Shown here: in pieces, positions 17,043 through 26,204 of the stretch | How the letters are laid out: every line of letters starts with the position of its first letter | Position numbering within the stretch: position 1 is the first letter of the stretch | From: Colwellia sp. 39_35_sub15_T18 | GTDB taxonomy: Bacteria; Pseudomonadota; Gammaproteobacteria; Enterobacterales; Alteromonadaceae | Direction of reading: 5' to 3' | Length of the DNA stretch: 49,396 nucleotides | Assembly: GCA_002162675.1 (NCBI GenBank) | Contig: MAAE01000002.1 | Location: 1 to 49,396 of the forward strand | Notes under the pieces: generated by a model | What the model saw: only the letters and a program-made list of their open reading frames with translations | The model's database searches: none | What the model was told of the DNA's origin: nothing | Position numbers and translations under genes: made by a program

Positions 17043-19220
17043 CTACGCTACGTTTACTGCTGGTATTGCTGTTTCTTTATACTTAGCTTTCTTACGCGCC
17101 AATTTTTTAAGTGGCGGACATTTTTTTTCATTAAAATAAGTTACTTGGCAATCTAAACAGTAATGACATTCACGCATGTTGATAACACCATCAGGATCAA
17201 TAGCCTGAATTTCACATTCTTTCGCACAAGTTTTACAAGGTTGACCACATTCAGGGCGACGACGTAACCAACTAAACAAACGTATACTATTACTGGTTGA
17301 CAGCGCTGCGCCTAATGGACATAAATAGCGGCAGAAAAACTTGCGATTAAAAATATTGATAATGAGCAATACACTGGCATACAAAACAAAGGGCCATTGA
17401 CGATCAAACTTCAATAAAAAGGTGGTTTTGAACGGCTCTACTTCCGAAAACTGTTCGGCAAGTGCCAGTGATTCCATTGATAAACCAAACAAGGCTAATA
17501 AGATTAAATATTTAATTGCCCATAAGCGCTCATGCACAGCCCAAGGCAATTCAAATTGTGGAATTTTTATGTAACGAGCGAAAATATTCATTAGCTCTTG
17601 CAGTGCGCCAAATGGGCATAGCCAACCACAGTAAACCGCACGTCCCCACAAAATCATAGTTACCGCTGCTGCGCCCCATAAAATAAAAATAACGGGGTCA
17701 AGTAAGAATAGATCCCAAGAAAAGTCAGACATAAAGGCTTGTAAGAAGGTAAAAGCATTCACCACCGACAACTGCCCGCCCCATGACCAGCCAATAAAGA
17801 CGACGGTAATAATCAAGAATAAGTGGCGAAAGTTATGCATAAAAGTGGGGTGACGAACCAGAATATCTTGAAAGAATAAACTCATCACCACAATGACAAG
17901 CAAAATAATCAAGATAACGACCTCGGCATTTTTCTCTTGCCACACCTGCTGAGCCAGTGACCTTCCTTCATCAAAGAGGGGTTCAGGCATAATAAGTGCT
18001 GGACGGTCGACATAATGATCTAAGGTGTGATAATCGCCTTTAAAGCTAGTGAATATACTTTCTAAAGGGCCGGTTTGACGACGCACTAATAACTCTAGCT
18101 GCCAGTCAGATGCGGGGTTAAATTCATGGTGTTCGCGAATAATGAAAATAGATCTTTCTTTAAACTCAGGCGCACCATCAATATAAATATCAGGCAAACG
18201 ACTATGATCTAAATCTCTAAAAGCAAAAGCATTACCCGTTTGTAGTATTTGAATGCGATCAAAAATAGCTCCGCGCACATAACCCGATCCCTTAAATGAA
18301 TAGCCTACGCCCATTAAAACAATGGCATGTTCATCTGTTTTTAAGGTCGACAGCAAATATTGATACTCACTATCACCCAGTAAATTTCTACCTATCGTAG
18401 GAATATCGACTTGCGCAAAGTAAATTTCAGCAAACAGATCTTGTTTTTGCTCTGCGGAAGCTTCATTAACATGCTCGGCGTCAGTACCCACAAAGGCTTC
18501 ATCAACGGTTTTTCTATTAAGATATAATTTTCGAATAGCGCCATTACCAGTCAGCATTGTCCAATCAGATTTTTCATAGACATCAGGATAGATAGTACCC
18601 ATAGGCTGAATAGCTTCTTGACTGGTACTGATAATACCAAGGGAAATAGCAACGAGCTTTGCCGCTTTAACAATCGCAACATTCATCACCATAACGGTCA
18701 CCGTTGCCCCCGATAGACCATCAATATGTACAATGCCTTCGGTTTGGTTACCACCTACTTTTAAGCGGTCGCTAACATGTAAACCGTTATATTGATCGGC
18801 GAAAGCATGCAGTTTAGTTTCAGGAATACCGGCTAAAATAATCGGTTCATGATGCTCAAGCACCTTAGCAGCTAAATAAACACCTTTACTATCAATAGCC
18901 ACTAACATATTTACCGGCTCACCTGAATAAGCTGGAATTCTAGCTAAATCGTTAGTTTCAAAAGCGTAACCTAATACTTCATCGTTCTTACTTTCTTTAT
19001 TGCCATAAATGGTCCAAACAAGTGGTTCGCCTTCTTTCGCAGCAACTTTGTCAGAAATATGAGTTTGATTTGGAAAGATCTCTTTTATCAAAGGTATAGG
19101 ATCTTTAGGCGGGCTAACAAATAAAGCTTGGGCTGGCAAAATGACACACAAACACACGACCAATGCGTTAAATAGCATGGATGAATACTTGATTAGCGTT
19201 TTAAAGACAATGGATAACAT
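17043..19220 (-). CDS. nosR: NosR, membrane FMN/Fe-S protein for N2O respiration
   Basis: Polytopic flavo-iron-sulfur protein needed for nosZ expression and thought to supply electrons to NosZ. A signal/TM segment (about 17-33) precedes a periplasmic FMN-binding domain in which the covalent FMN Thr lies in the DGLSGATVTV motif (about residue 170). TM helices follow from about residue 415. Cytoplasmic CGWLCPFGALQE and CRYLCPLGAALS motifs and a C-terminal ferredoxin-like region (CGQPCKTCAKEC and CHYCLDC) complete it. First gene of the leftward nos cluster. An FNR-like site lies 96-109 bp upstream. An alternative start is Met15. Confidence 0.96.
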   Translation of the reverse strand: MLSIVFKTLIKYSSMLFNALVVCLCVILPAQALFVSPPKDPIPLIKEIFPNQTHISDKVAAKEGEPLVWTIYGNKESKNDEVLGYAFETNDLARIPAYSGEPVNMLVAIDSKGVYLAAKVLEHHEPIILAGIPETKLHAFADQYNGLHVSDRLKVGGNQTEGIVHIDGLSGATVTVMVMNVAIVKAAKLVAISLGIISTSQEAIQPMGTIYPDVYEKSDWTMLTGNGAIRKLYLNRKTVDEAFVGTDAEHVNEASAEQKQDLFAEIYFAQVDIPTIGRNLLGDSEYQYLLSTLKTDEHAIVLMGVGYSFKGSGYVRGAIFDRIQILQTGNAFAFRDLDHSRLPDIYIDGAPEFKERSIFIIREHHEFNPASDWQLELLVRRQTGPLESIFTSFKGDYHTLDHYVDRPALIMPEPLFDEGRSLAQQVWQEKNAEVVILIILLVIVVMSLFFQDILVRHPTFMHNFRHLFLIITVVFIGWSWGGQLSVVNAFTFLQAFMSDFSWDLFLLDPVIFILWGAAAVTMILWGRAVYCGWLCPFGALQELMNIFARYIKIPQFELPWAVHERLWAIKYLILLALFGLSMESLALAEQFSEVEPFKTTFLLKFDRQWPFVLYASVLLIINIFNRKFFCRYLCPLGAALSTSNSIRLFSWLRRRPECGQPCKTCAKECEIQAIDPDGVINMRECHYCLDCQVTYFNEKKCPPLKKLARKKAKYKETAIPAVNVA

Positions 19221-19272
19221 TAAACTAGCAACTTAATTTTCTGATAAAAACAACAGTGAACAAAACAGCCAC

Positions 19273-19289
19273 TGCGACAATATGTCACA
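19273..19289. promoter_or_regulatory. Inverted repeat upstream of nosR
   Basis: TGCGACA-ATA-TGTCACA is a 7-bp inverted repeat with one mismatch, 53 bp upstream of nosR. It does not fit the CRP consensus spacing exactly (7 instead of 6 central bases), so the binding protein is unknown. Confidence 0.35.
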
Positions 19290-19315
19290 GTCTACGCGTT
19301 CCGTTTTTTAGCGTT

Positions 19316-19329
19316 ATGATGTAGATCAA
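19316..19329. promoter_or_regulatory. FNR/DNR-type binding site upstream of nosR
   Basis: ATGAT-GTAG-ATCAA matches the palindromic FNR consensus TTGAT-N4-ATCAA at 9 of 10 positions. It ends 96 bp before the nosR start, fitting oxygen- or NO-responsive activation of the nos cluster by an FNR/DNR-family protein. Confidence 0.7.
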
Positions 19330-19490
19330 AAAACCAGATGGAAATATAGCTTGCAGTAGCAAAGTAAAAAATCAATGAGAACAATGAGATATAACCATAA
19401 ATTATTTATGGTTATGATGAGTCGAACCGATAAGTTTCGCTCAAGAAGAAGAAGAAGATTGAAAAACTGTCGGTAGGGTTTGAATATAAA

Positions 19491-19521
19491 GCAAAAAACC
19501 AGTCAATGACTGGTTTTTTGC
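19491..19521 (-). terminator. Intrinsic terminator of tyrS
   Basis: A perfect 14-bp stem, GCAAAAAACCAGTC / GACTGGTTTTTTGC, encloses a 3-nt loop. The internal T-run on either strand makes it able to work in both directions. It begins 17 bp past the tyrS stop codon. Confidence 0.9.
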
Positions 19522-19537
19522 TGGTAAATTTAATTAA

Positions 19538-20737
19538 TTATTTGACGCTAACACGAGCAAACTTGCGTTTACCTACCTGGTAAACCGCGGTACTACCACT
19601 AGCAACAGTTAAGTTTCTATCGGTAATTTTTTCGCCATCAATTTTAGCGGCACCTTGTTTGATCATCCGATATGCATCAGAGGTACTACTAACTAAGCCT
19701 GCTTCTTTTAATAAGTTAGCAATGGCAATTTCACCACCTTCGGGTGTCAGTTCTAGTTCAGGCATTTCATCAGGCATAGCGCCTTTTTGAAAACGATTGA
19801 TAAATTCATCATGGGCGGCTTGTGCGGCGGCTTCATCATGAAAACGAGCAATCAACTCTTTCGCTAAATCAATTTTAACATCGCGCGGGTTTTTACCCTG
19901 TTCAATGTCTGTTTTATAAGCTTCAATATCCGCCATGGGTTTAAAACTTAGTAACTCATAATAACGCCACATTAATACATCAGAAATTGACATGATTTTA
20001 CCAAACATATCTGACGGGCTATCGGTAATCCCAATATAGTTTCCTAAAGATTTTGACATTTTTTGTACGCCGTCTAAACCTTCCAGTAATGGCATCATTA
20101 ACACGGTTTGTGGGCGTTGGCCTTCACTTTTTTGCAGCTCTCGTCCCATCAATAAGTTAAATTTTTGATCGGTACCGCCAAGCTCAACATCAGCTTCTAA
20201 GGCCACTGAATCCCAACCTTGCACTAACGGATACATAAACTCATGAATCGCAATAGCTTGACCATTAGCATAACGCTTTTTAAAGTCATCACGTTCCATC
20301 ATACGGGCAACCGTTTGACGAGACGCTAATTTTAACATGCCCGCTGCTCCTAATTTGTCCATCCACGTAGAGTTAAACGCCACGGTAGTTTTGGCCGGAT
20401 CTAAAATTTTAAAGACCTGTTCTTTATAGGTTTCGGCGTTAGCTAACACATCTTCTTTGGTAAGTGGCTTACGGGTCACGTTTTTACCCGTTGGATCACC
20501 AATCATGCCAGTGAAATCACCAATTAAGAAAATAACTTCGTGGCCTTGCAACTGAAACTGGCGTAATTTGTTAATTAATACCGTATGACCAAGATGTAAA
20601 TCTGGGGCTGTGGGATCAAAACCTGCTTTAATTTTTAAGGGTTTGCCTGTTTTTAATTTTGCTAACAGCTCATCTTCTACTAAAATTTCTTCCGCACCGC
20701 GTTTAAGTTCGGCAAACGCTTGGCTGACATCGGTCAT
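19538..20737 (-). CDS. tyrS: Tyrosyl-tRNA synthetase
   Basis: Class I aminoacyl-tRNA synthetase that charges tRNA-Tyr. HLGH (in [10 protein letters not shown], about residue 47) and KMSKS (in [10 protein letters not shown], about residue 233) are the ATP-site signatures. The C-terminal S4-type RNA-binding domain covers the last 65 residues, ending [10 protein letters not shown]. The 399-residue length fits the TyrRS subtype common in marine gammaproteobacteria, rather than the longer-spaced E. coli type. Divergent from the M23 peptidase gene across 200 bp; ends at a strong terminator. Confidence 0.97.
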   Translation of the reverse strand: MTDVSQAFAELKRGAEEILVEDELLAKLKTGKPLKIKAGFDPTAPDLHLGHTVLINKLRQFQLQGHEVIFLIGDFTGMIGDPTGKNVTRKPLTKEDVLANAETYKEQVFKILDPAKTTVAFNSTWMDKLGAAGMLKLASRQTVARMMERDDFKKRYANGQAIAIHEFMYPLVQGWDSVALEADVELGGTDQKFNLLMGRELQKSEGQRPQTVLMMPLLEGLDGVQKMSKSLGNYIGITDSPSDMFGKIMSISDVLMWRYYELLSFKPMADIEAYKTDIEQGKNPRDVKIDLAKELIARFHDEAAAQAAHDEFINRFQKGAMPDEMPELELTPEGGEIAIANLLKEAGLVSSTSDAYRMIKQGAAKIDGEKITDRNLTVASGSTAVYQVGKRKFARVSVK

Positions 20738-20830
20738 TACTTGACTCCGAGGTTAATAAAAATACGACAATAACCGAATTCTACTCATTTTATCTTCGAC
20801 ATAAAAGGTTAAAAACAATTGTGACACTAT

Positions 20831-20864
20831 TTTTATAAAAAATTTTATAAAAACTTTTATAAAA
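20831..20864. repeat. Three TTTTATAAAA palindromes at 12-bp spacing
   Basis: The 10-bp palindrome TTTTATAAAA begins at 20831, 20843 and 20855, so the copies are exactly 12 bp apart. They lie between the divergent tyrS and M23 peptidase genes, about 75-107 bp before the peptidase start. They may be an operator array or curved A-tract promoter DNA; see findings. Confidence 0.75.
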
Positions 20865-20937
20865 GTTTTGTTATAGTGACCCTTCAGCTAACGATAAACA
20901 TCGTATTTTACTTGCCATAACTAGTTATAAAGCCTCT

Positions 20938-22416
20938 GTGAATAAACAACAAATAATCCAACGTCAGTTGAACAATCTGCAGGCTATCTCTCAACGCCTG
21001 TACACAGTTTTTCTGCAATTACCTAAACAACATCGTGTTATTATTATCTCGGTCTGTACCCTGCTATTACTACTTTTATTGCTACCAAGTTCAGAGCAAA
21101 AAAGCCCTCAAAAAGACGAGTTGCCTGAACATAGCCTAGAAATAGGTAAGCGATACCAAGTCGTAATGCCACAACAAGCAGACTTTTCGCAAAACAGCAC
21201 AAAAGATATTAAAATTATCGATATTCCCTCGTTAGCACCTGAGCAATCCCCTAGTGCCGATGAGATACCAAACACTGTCAATTCACAGCAGCAAAGCGAT
21301 ATTGCTTGGCAAACAGTGAAAGTACGTAGCGGTGATTCACTAGCACGAATTTTTAAGCGCTTAGGTTTTAGTGCCCAAGACACTTTCGCGGTCAGTACTG
21401 CCAAAGGTAAAAACAGTCAATTATTAAGAAAAATTAATGTTGGCGATACCCTACGCATTGCCAGCAATGATGAGCAACAAATAACGGCATTAGAATACCC
21501 TCTTACTAAAACTGACACCCTCTACATCAATCTTGTGGGCGATAGCTATCAATCTCACAAAGAAAGTAAAACCGTTGAAATACGTGAAGCTTTTGCTTAT
21601 GGCACTATCAACTCTAGCTTTTGGAATGCTGGCACCGCCGCAGGCTTAACTGATGGACAAATAATTAACTTTGCCAATATTTTTGGCTGGGATATTGATT
21701 TTGCCTTAGACCTTCGCACTGGTGATAGCTTTACCATGATTTTTGAGAAAAAATATATTGAAGGCGAATATATAGGCACAGGTAATATTCTAGCGGCGGA
21801 GTTTATTAATAGAGACGAGCCTTTTCAAGCCGTGCGCTTTACTGATGATGAATACTACACGCCAGATGGCAAAAGCATGCGCAAAGCTTTTTTACGTGCA
21901 CCCGTTAATTTTAAGTACATTAGCTCAAGCTTTAAACGTAAACGCTTTCATCCAGTACAAAAGCGTTGGAAAGCTCATAGAGGGGTTGATTACGCCGCTA
22001 AAACCGGTACGCCTGTAGTAGCTGCGGGTAATGGTAAAGTCACCCATTCAACCTATAATAAATACAATGGTAATTATGTTTTTATTCAACATGGCAATGG
22101 CATAGTGACTAAATATTTACATTTTTCAAAACGCGCCGTCAAAAAAGGTCAACGCGTCAAACAAGGACAGTTAATTGGCAAAGTCGGAGCCACGGGGTTG
22201 GCCGCAGGCCCTCATTTACATTATGAATTTTTACTTAATGGCGTACATCGTAATCCCAGAACAGTAAAATTGCCTGACGCTAAACCTATTGCGAAAAAGT
22301 ATAAAACTGAATTTACCGTACTAGCTAAGAAACGTATACAAGCACTAGCGGGTTCTAAAAGTGCCATGCTATCAACTTCAGCTACTGAAGCAAGTAGCCA
22401 ACAAAGTGATGATTAA
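20938..22416 (+). CDS. Murein DD-endopeptidase, M23 family (MepM-like, OapA/LysM type)
   Basis: Membrane-anchored zinc peptidase likely cutting D-Ala-mDAP cross-links for cell-wall growth. Residues about 33-50 are a TM helix. Residues 121-165 are an OapA/LysM-like peptidoglycan-binding domain (VRSGDSLARIFKRLGFS). Residues about 345-445 are the M23 domain with HRGVDYA (zinc His and Asp) and HLHYEF (catalytic and zinc His). It starts at GTG 20938, giving the typical NKQQ lead. anmK overlaps its 3' end by 8 bp, pairing wall hydrolysis with recycling of the released sugar. Confidence 0.9.
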   Translation: MNKQQIIQRQLNNLQAISQRLYTVFLQLPKQHRVIIISVCTLLLLLLLLPSSEQKSPQKDELPEHSLEIGKRYQVVMPQQADFSQNSTKDIKIIDIPSLAPEQSPSADEIPNTVNSQQQSDIAWQTVKVRSGDSLARIFKRLGFSAQDTFAVSTAKGKNSQLLRKINVGDTLRIASNDEQQITALEYPLTKTDTLYINLVGDSYQSHKESKTVEIREAFAYGTINSSFWNAGTAAGLTDGQIINFANIFGWDIDFALDLRTGDSFTMIFEKKYIEGEYIGTGNILAAEFINRDEPFQAVRFTDDEYYTPDGKSMRKAFLRAPVNFKYISSSFKRKRFHPVQKRWKAHRGVDYAAKTGTPVVAAGNGKVTHSTYNKYNGNYVFIQHGNGIVTKYLHFSKRAVKKGQRVKQGQLIGKVGATGLAAGPHLHYEFLLNGVHRNPRTVKLPDAKPIAKKYKTEFTVLAKKRIQALAGSKSAMLSTSATEASSQQSDD

Positions 22417-23620
22417 CCATTCTCCCTCTCAAAAGAGCAAAGAATATTATATTGGCTTAATGTCTGGCACCAGTGCCGATGGTATTGATTTAGCACTAGT
22501 CACTTTCGACAACAATAGCAAACCACAACTACACGGCCGTTTTTATCATCCTTATAGTACTGCAGTAGCGCACAAAATCACCGCATTATACAACCCCAAC
22601 CATAATGAAATTGATCGGGCTTTTGAATTAGATATTGAACTCGCACAGCTGTTTTCCCAAGCTATTAAGGCTTTTTTAACACAAGAAAAATTAGCCTTAA
22701 ACGATATTATTGCTATTGGCAGCCATGGACAAACTATTCGCCACCGTCCGCAAGCTAAACACCCATTCACCTTACAAATTGGTTGCTGCCAAACCTTAGC
22801 CACCTTAACTAATATTCGTGTTATTGGCCAATTTAGGCGTAAAGACATGGCACTAGGTGGTCAAGGAGCGCCTTTAGTCCCCGCTTTTCATCAAATCATC
22901 TTTAGTGAGAATACACCGAGCGAAAGCTCAATTGCTGATGGTTCGATAAAAAATGGCCATGATGTTTTTGTGGTAAACATTGGTGGTATTGCCAACCTGA
23001 CCTTCCTCCCTGCTGATGCTAATGAAACAGTCATTGGTTATGACACAGGTACAGGCAATGCGCTTATGGACGACTGGTTTCAATTGCACCACCCAAAAAG
23101 TAACAACAACTATGATAAAAATGGTGACTGGGCCGCAAGCGGCAAAGTAAACACGGCATTACTCAAGCAATTACTCAGTGATCATTATTGTCAACTTGCC
23201 CCACCCAAAAGCACCGGCAGAGAATACTTCAATTTATCATGGCTTGAAACACAGCTAGCTCAAGTGAAGCTGGTAACAAGTCAAGATGTACAAGCAACGC
23301 TGAGCGCATTTACCGCACTCACCATAGTCAATGCCATTAAACAGCACTGTGGCGATGAAAAAGCGCTCATTAAAGTCTACCTTTGTGGCGGTGGCGTTCA
23401 TAATCAAGTATTAAAAAACCAAGTAAATCATCAACTAAAACTTCATATCAAAAACTACGAACTTCTTCTTACTAATCAAAAAGATATTGATGGTGATCAG
23501 TTAGAAGCAGTCGCCTTCGCTTGGCTCGCCTTTGCTTATGACAAAAAGTTATTAAGCAGCATGCCAGCAGTTACGGGGGCTAGCAAAAGTTGCACCCTTG
23601 GTAACGAGTATTACCCTTAA
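22409..23620 (+). CDS. anmK: Anhydro-N-acetylmuramic acid kinase
   Basis: Converts 1,6-anhydro-MurNAc from cell-wall turnover to MurNAc-6-phosphate, in cytosolic murein recycling. The ATP-binding loop is GLMSGTSADGIDLALV; catalytic and sugar motifs include GSHGQTIRH, NIGGIANLTFLP and GYDTGTGNALMD. The 403-residue length is about 35 more than E. coli AnmK, mainly from an insertion before VVNIGG (SENTPSESSIADGS region, about residues 167-185). ATG 22409 overlaps the end of the peptidase gene by 8 bp. An in-frame ATG at 22361 exists but would add residues that are only a shadow of the upstream gene. Confidence 0.92.
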   Translation: MINHSPSQKSKEYYIGLMSGTSADGIDLALVTFDNNSKPQLHGRFYHPYSTAVAHKITALYNPNHNEIDRAFELDIELAQLFSQAIKAFLTQEKLALNDIIAIGSHGQTIRHRPQAKHPFTLQIGCCQTLATLTNIRVIGQFRRKDMALGGQGAPLVPAFHQIIFSENTPSESSIADGSIKNGHDVFVVNIGGIANLTFLPADANETVIGYDTGTGNALMDDWFQLHHPKSNNNYDKNGDWAASGKVNTALLKQLLSDHYCQLAPPKSTGREYFNLSWLETQLAQVKLVTSQDVQATLSAFTALTIVNAIKQHCGDEKALIKVYLCGGGVHNQVLKNQVNHQLKLHIKNYELLLTNQKDIDGDQLEAVAFAWLAFAYDKKLLSSMPAVTGASKSCTLGNEYYP

Positions 23621-23808
23621 TTACTACTAGTAAAGATTATTTTTACTTCTATAATGAATCATTCAAAGAATAAAAAAACAGCAAACTTTGATGGTTTTTA
23701 CCACAACTCACTTATTCTCTTGGTTGCTCAAAAAACAATCAAAATGAACTAATAATTGTTTACACCATCTAAGTACTTGCATCTTACAATTAATAATTCG
23801 GAGGGGCT

Positions 23809-24000
23809 ATGGAATTTAATGATATTCACATTGGTATGAAATGCGGCAGTAAAAAAGGTAGCGGTACAGTAACCTGGATTGATGGTTCAACCCGTACAAT
23901 TTATATGGCAGACGCCTGTAATAACAATAATTTCGAAGTCGAATTTGAAGAGCTCATCGAAGATCCTCAGGCGCATAATAGAGAAGATACTTTTTATTAA
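23809..24000 (+). CDS. Small conserved-looking acidic protein, 63 aa
   Basis: The family is not recognised. It has a near-ideal ribosome binding site (GGAGGGG just before the ATG) and is closed by an intrinsic terminator, so it is very likely a real one-gene unit. The sequence has a basic, glycine-rich first third (GMKCGSKKGSGTVTWID) that could be a small beta-barrel (SH3/KOW-like), a middle NNNN run and an acidic tail (VEFEELIEDPQ). There is no signal peptide or TM segment, so it should be cytosolic. Confidence 0.75.
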   Translation: MEFNDIHIGMKCGSKKGSGTVTWIDGSTRTIYMADACNNNNFEVEFEELIEDPQAHNREDTFY

Positions 24001-24036
24001 GCTGATCTCATAAAAGCATTTTAATGGTTACACCCT

Positions 24037-24071
24037 AAACCCATAAAACCTCTGTTTTATGGGTTTTTCTT
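24037..24071 (+). terminator. Intrinsic terminator after the 63-aa gene
   Basis: Stem AAACCCATAAAA / TTTTATGGGTTT, 12 bp, with a 6-nt loop (24049-24054), continuing into T residues. Confidence 0.88.
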
Positions 24072-24197
24072 TGCCTAACTTATCTTGATCTAAAGAGATA
24101 CAGCCCATTTGCACATTGTTTCCTTATTCTATCCATAGTGCTTACACTTTTCATTGCTAACTTATAGTTACACCTATTATGAATATAGAAGTTAGCC

Positions 24198-25982
24198 ATG
24201 TTTAATACCCCTGCTCTTTTAAGCTCAAAGGTTTCTCTTGTAACCACACTTATTTCAACGTTCTTTATTTCAAGGACAGTAGTAAAAACGTCTTCATCTG
24301 CCTTATTACTATTCATCTTAACGGGCTGTAATTCTGAGTCATCATCAAATGAGAGCACAGCTGAAGAAAGACCAAATATCGTTCGAAATAGTCAACCGAT
24401 AGCCAATGCCGGTATCGACCAAACCGTTAGCAATGAAAACACTATTACGCTAAACGGCAATATGAGTACAGATAATGACGGTGACAACCTCACTTTCAAT
24501 TGGCAAATAACTTCTCAACCAACGGATAGTAATGCTGACTTAAGTAATACCCAAAGTAGCACGCCAAATTTTACTGCTGATATAACAGGAAATTATATTA
24601 TTAGCTTAATTGTTAATGATGGCAGCCTAGATAGCATTGCAGATGAAGTTATTATCACCGTTAATGACACTAACCAAACCCCTGTCGCAATAGACAATAC
24701 AGTCACCCTTAATAGCAATGACACCGTTAACATCACATTAGTGGCCACCGACCAAGATAACACCATACTGACCTATAACATCGAAAGTGAACCTGAGAAT
24801 GGCGTTATAAGCCAAAACAACAACAGTGTTATTTACACGCCTAACGATAACTTTATTGGCAGTGATAGTTTTACTTTTACCGCCAATGATGGTGAAGACA
24901 GCTCTAACCTTGCCAGTGTATTTATTGATGTGCTTGAGCTAAATGCTACCACAACATTGCTTGATGGCAGTATTGTTGATACTGCCATGTTAGTTAATTT
25001 AGGCAACCAACTTTACCACGATAGTAATTTATCAAATCCAATAGGACAGTCTTGTGCAAGTTGTCATGACTTAACTACCGGTTTTGATGATCCTAACGCC
25101 GCAAACCCGACTTCTGTTGGCGCAGACGGTATCAGTTTTGGTACACGTAACGCACCAACCGCCAGTTATAGCGCGCATATTCCAGCGCCACAAATACAAC
25201 AAGGTCAGGGAAGAGCACAAACATTAATCGGCGGCTTGTTTTTAGATGGCAGAGCTGAGTCGTTAGAAGAGCAAGCAAAAGGCCCTTTCCTTAACCCTGT
25301 TGAAATGGGTAATGCCGATGCCAGTGACGTGATAAACAAGGTTGCTCAAAGCACCTATGCCGCTGAGTTTGAATTACTGTTTGGTGATAACGTTTTATCA
25401 GAAGTAGACCGAGCCTATGATTACGTGGCTGATGCTATTGCCGCTTTTGAAAGAACCACAATATTCTCGCCTTTTTCCTCAAAATTTGATCAAGTTCAAG
25501 CAGGTACCTCAGTCTTTACCAATGCTGAAAACAGAGGCCAAAACCTTTTTAATGGCAAAGGTGATTGCCAACGATGTCATGCCGTAAATGGTGCAATTAA
25601 TGACAACAATCCTGAAGTATTTTCTGACTTCACTTATCAGAATATTGGTGTACCAAGCAACCCATTACTTCCTGCCTTTATTGAAGATCCAACTTTCATT
25701 GATTTGGGCTTAGGTGCTGAAACGGGTAATAATAGTAACAATGGCGAATTTAGAGTACCCACCCTACGTAACATCAATGATACCGCGCCTTACATGCATA
25801 ATGGCGTATTCACCACATTAAGAGAGGTGATAGATTTTTATAATACTCGCGACACCACTTTTGCTAACGAACCAGAGGTTAACCAAAATGTCGACCAAGG
25901 TGGTCGTATTGGTGAGCTGAATTTAACAGAGAATGAAATTGACGATTTAATCGCTTTTCTAGTGACGTTAAGTGATGAATAA
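24198..25982 (+). CDS. Di-haem cytochrome-c peroxidase / MauG-family lipoprotein with Ig/cadherin-like repeats
   Basis: An unusually long signal region ends in a lipobox, ILTGC (about residue 49), predicting an outer-membrane or periplasmic lipoprotein. Residues about 65-150 resemble a PKD/REJ-type beta-sandwich (ANAGIDQTV, LNGNMSTDNDGD). Residues about 155-240 resemble a cadherin-like VCBS repeat (YTPNDNFIGSDSFTFTAND). The rest is the CCP/MauG domain with two CxxCH haem motifs, CASCH and CQRCH, plus FRVPTLRNI and APYMHNG. It probably reduces H2O2 or oxidises a protein or small-molecule substrate at the cell surface. Followed by a 57-aa ORF and a two-component system. Confidence 0.88.
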   Translation: MFNTPALLSSKVSLVTTLISTFFISRTVVKTSSSALLLFILTGCNSESSSNESTAEERPNIVRNSQPIANAGIDQTVSNENTITLNGNMSTDNDGDNLTFNWQITSQPTDSNADLSNTQSSTPNFTADITGNYIISLIVNDGSLDSIADEVIITVNDTNQTPVAIDNTVTLNSNDTVNITLVATDQDNTILTYNIESEPENGVISQNNNSVIYTPNDNFIGSDSFTFTANDGEDSSNLASVFIDVLELNATTTLLDGSIVDTAMLVNLGNQLYHDSNLSNPIGQSCASCHDLTTGFDDPNAANPTSVGADGISFGTRNAPTASYSAHIPAPQIQQGQGRAQTLIGGLFLDGRAESLEEQAKGPFLNPVEMGNADASDVINKVAQSTYAAEFELLFGDNVLSEVDRAYDYVADAIAAFERTTIFSPFSSKFDQVQAGTSVFTNAENRGQNLFNGKGDCQRCHAVNGAINDNNPEVFSDFTYQNIGVPSNPLLPAFIEDPTFIDLGLGAETGNNSNNGEFRVPTLRNINDTAPYMHNGVFTTLREVIDFYNTRDTTFANEPEVNQNVDQGGRIGELNLTENEIDDLIAFLVTLSDE

Positions 25983-26004
25983 ATAGCTAATAGAGGAAAA
26001 TAGC

Positions 26005-26178
26005 ATGACAATTTCACAGCTGTCGCGATTTAATGATTTAATGAAAAAAATCATCTCCATTTCATTAACAGAGCAAGAAATAGAAGAATATTTCATCCTG
26101 TTGAAACAATGGAATGACGAATATGAAAGTCGTTGTCGCCAAAAAGGTTTAATAAATGCCAGCGCATTGATAAGCTAG
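26005..26178 (+). CDS. Small ORF, 57 aa, between peroxidase and sensor kinase
   Basis: ATG at 26005 is preceded by an AGAGGA ribosome binding site and starts 22 bp past the peroxidase gene, which suggests cotranscription. The product begins MTISQLSRFNDLMKKI and contains SLTEQEIEEYFILLKQWNDEYE, an amphipathic, charged helix-rich pattern like small regulatory or adaptor proteins. There is one cysteine pair region (SRCRQK). No signal peptide. The family is not recognised; reading frame and spacing are the main support. Confidence 0.6.
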   Translation: MTISQLSRFNDLMKKIISISLTEQEIEEYFILLKQWNDEYESRCRQKGLINASALIS

Positions 26179-26204
26179 CTAAATCAAAGTTTATAGATCA
26201 TTAA

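Noticed and set aside
19273..19289. CRP site upstream of nosR
   Set aside because: The half sites TGCGA and TCACA are 7 bp apart, while CRP needs 6. It is reported only as an unassigned dyad.
20831..20864. CRISPR-like or iteron array
   Set aside because: The repeats are only 10 bp and 2 bp apart, in an intergenic promoter region. No spacers or replication gene.
23684..23780. Riboswitch before the 63-aa gene
   Set aside because: No known aptamer core was recognised. The stretch is simply A/T-rich.
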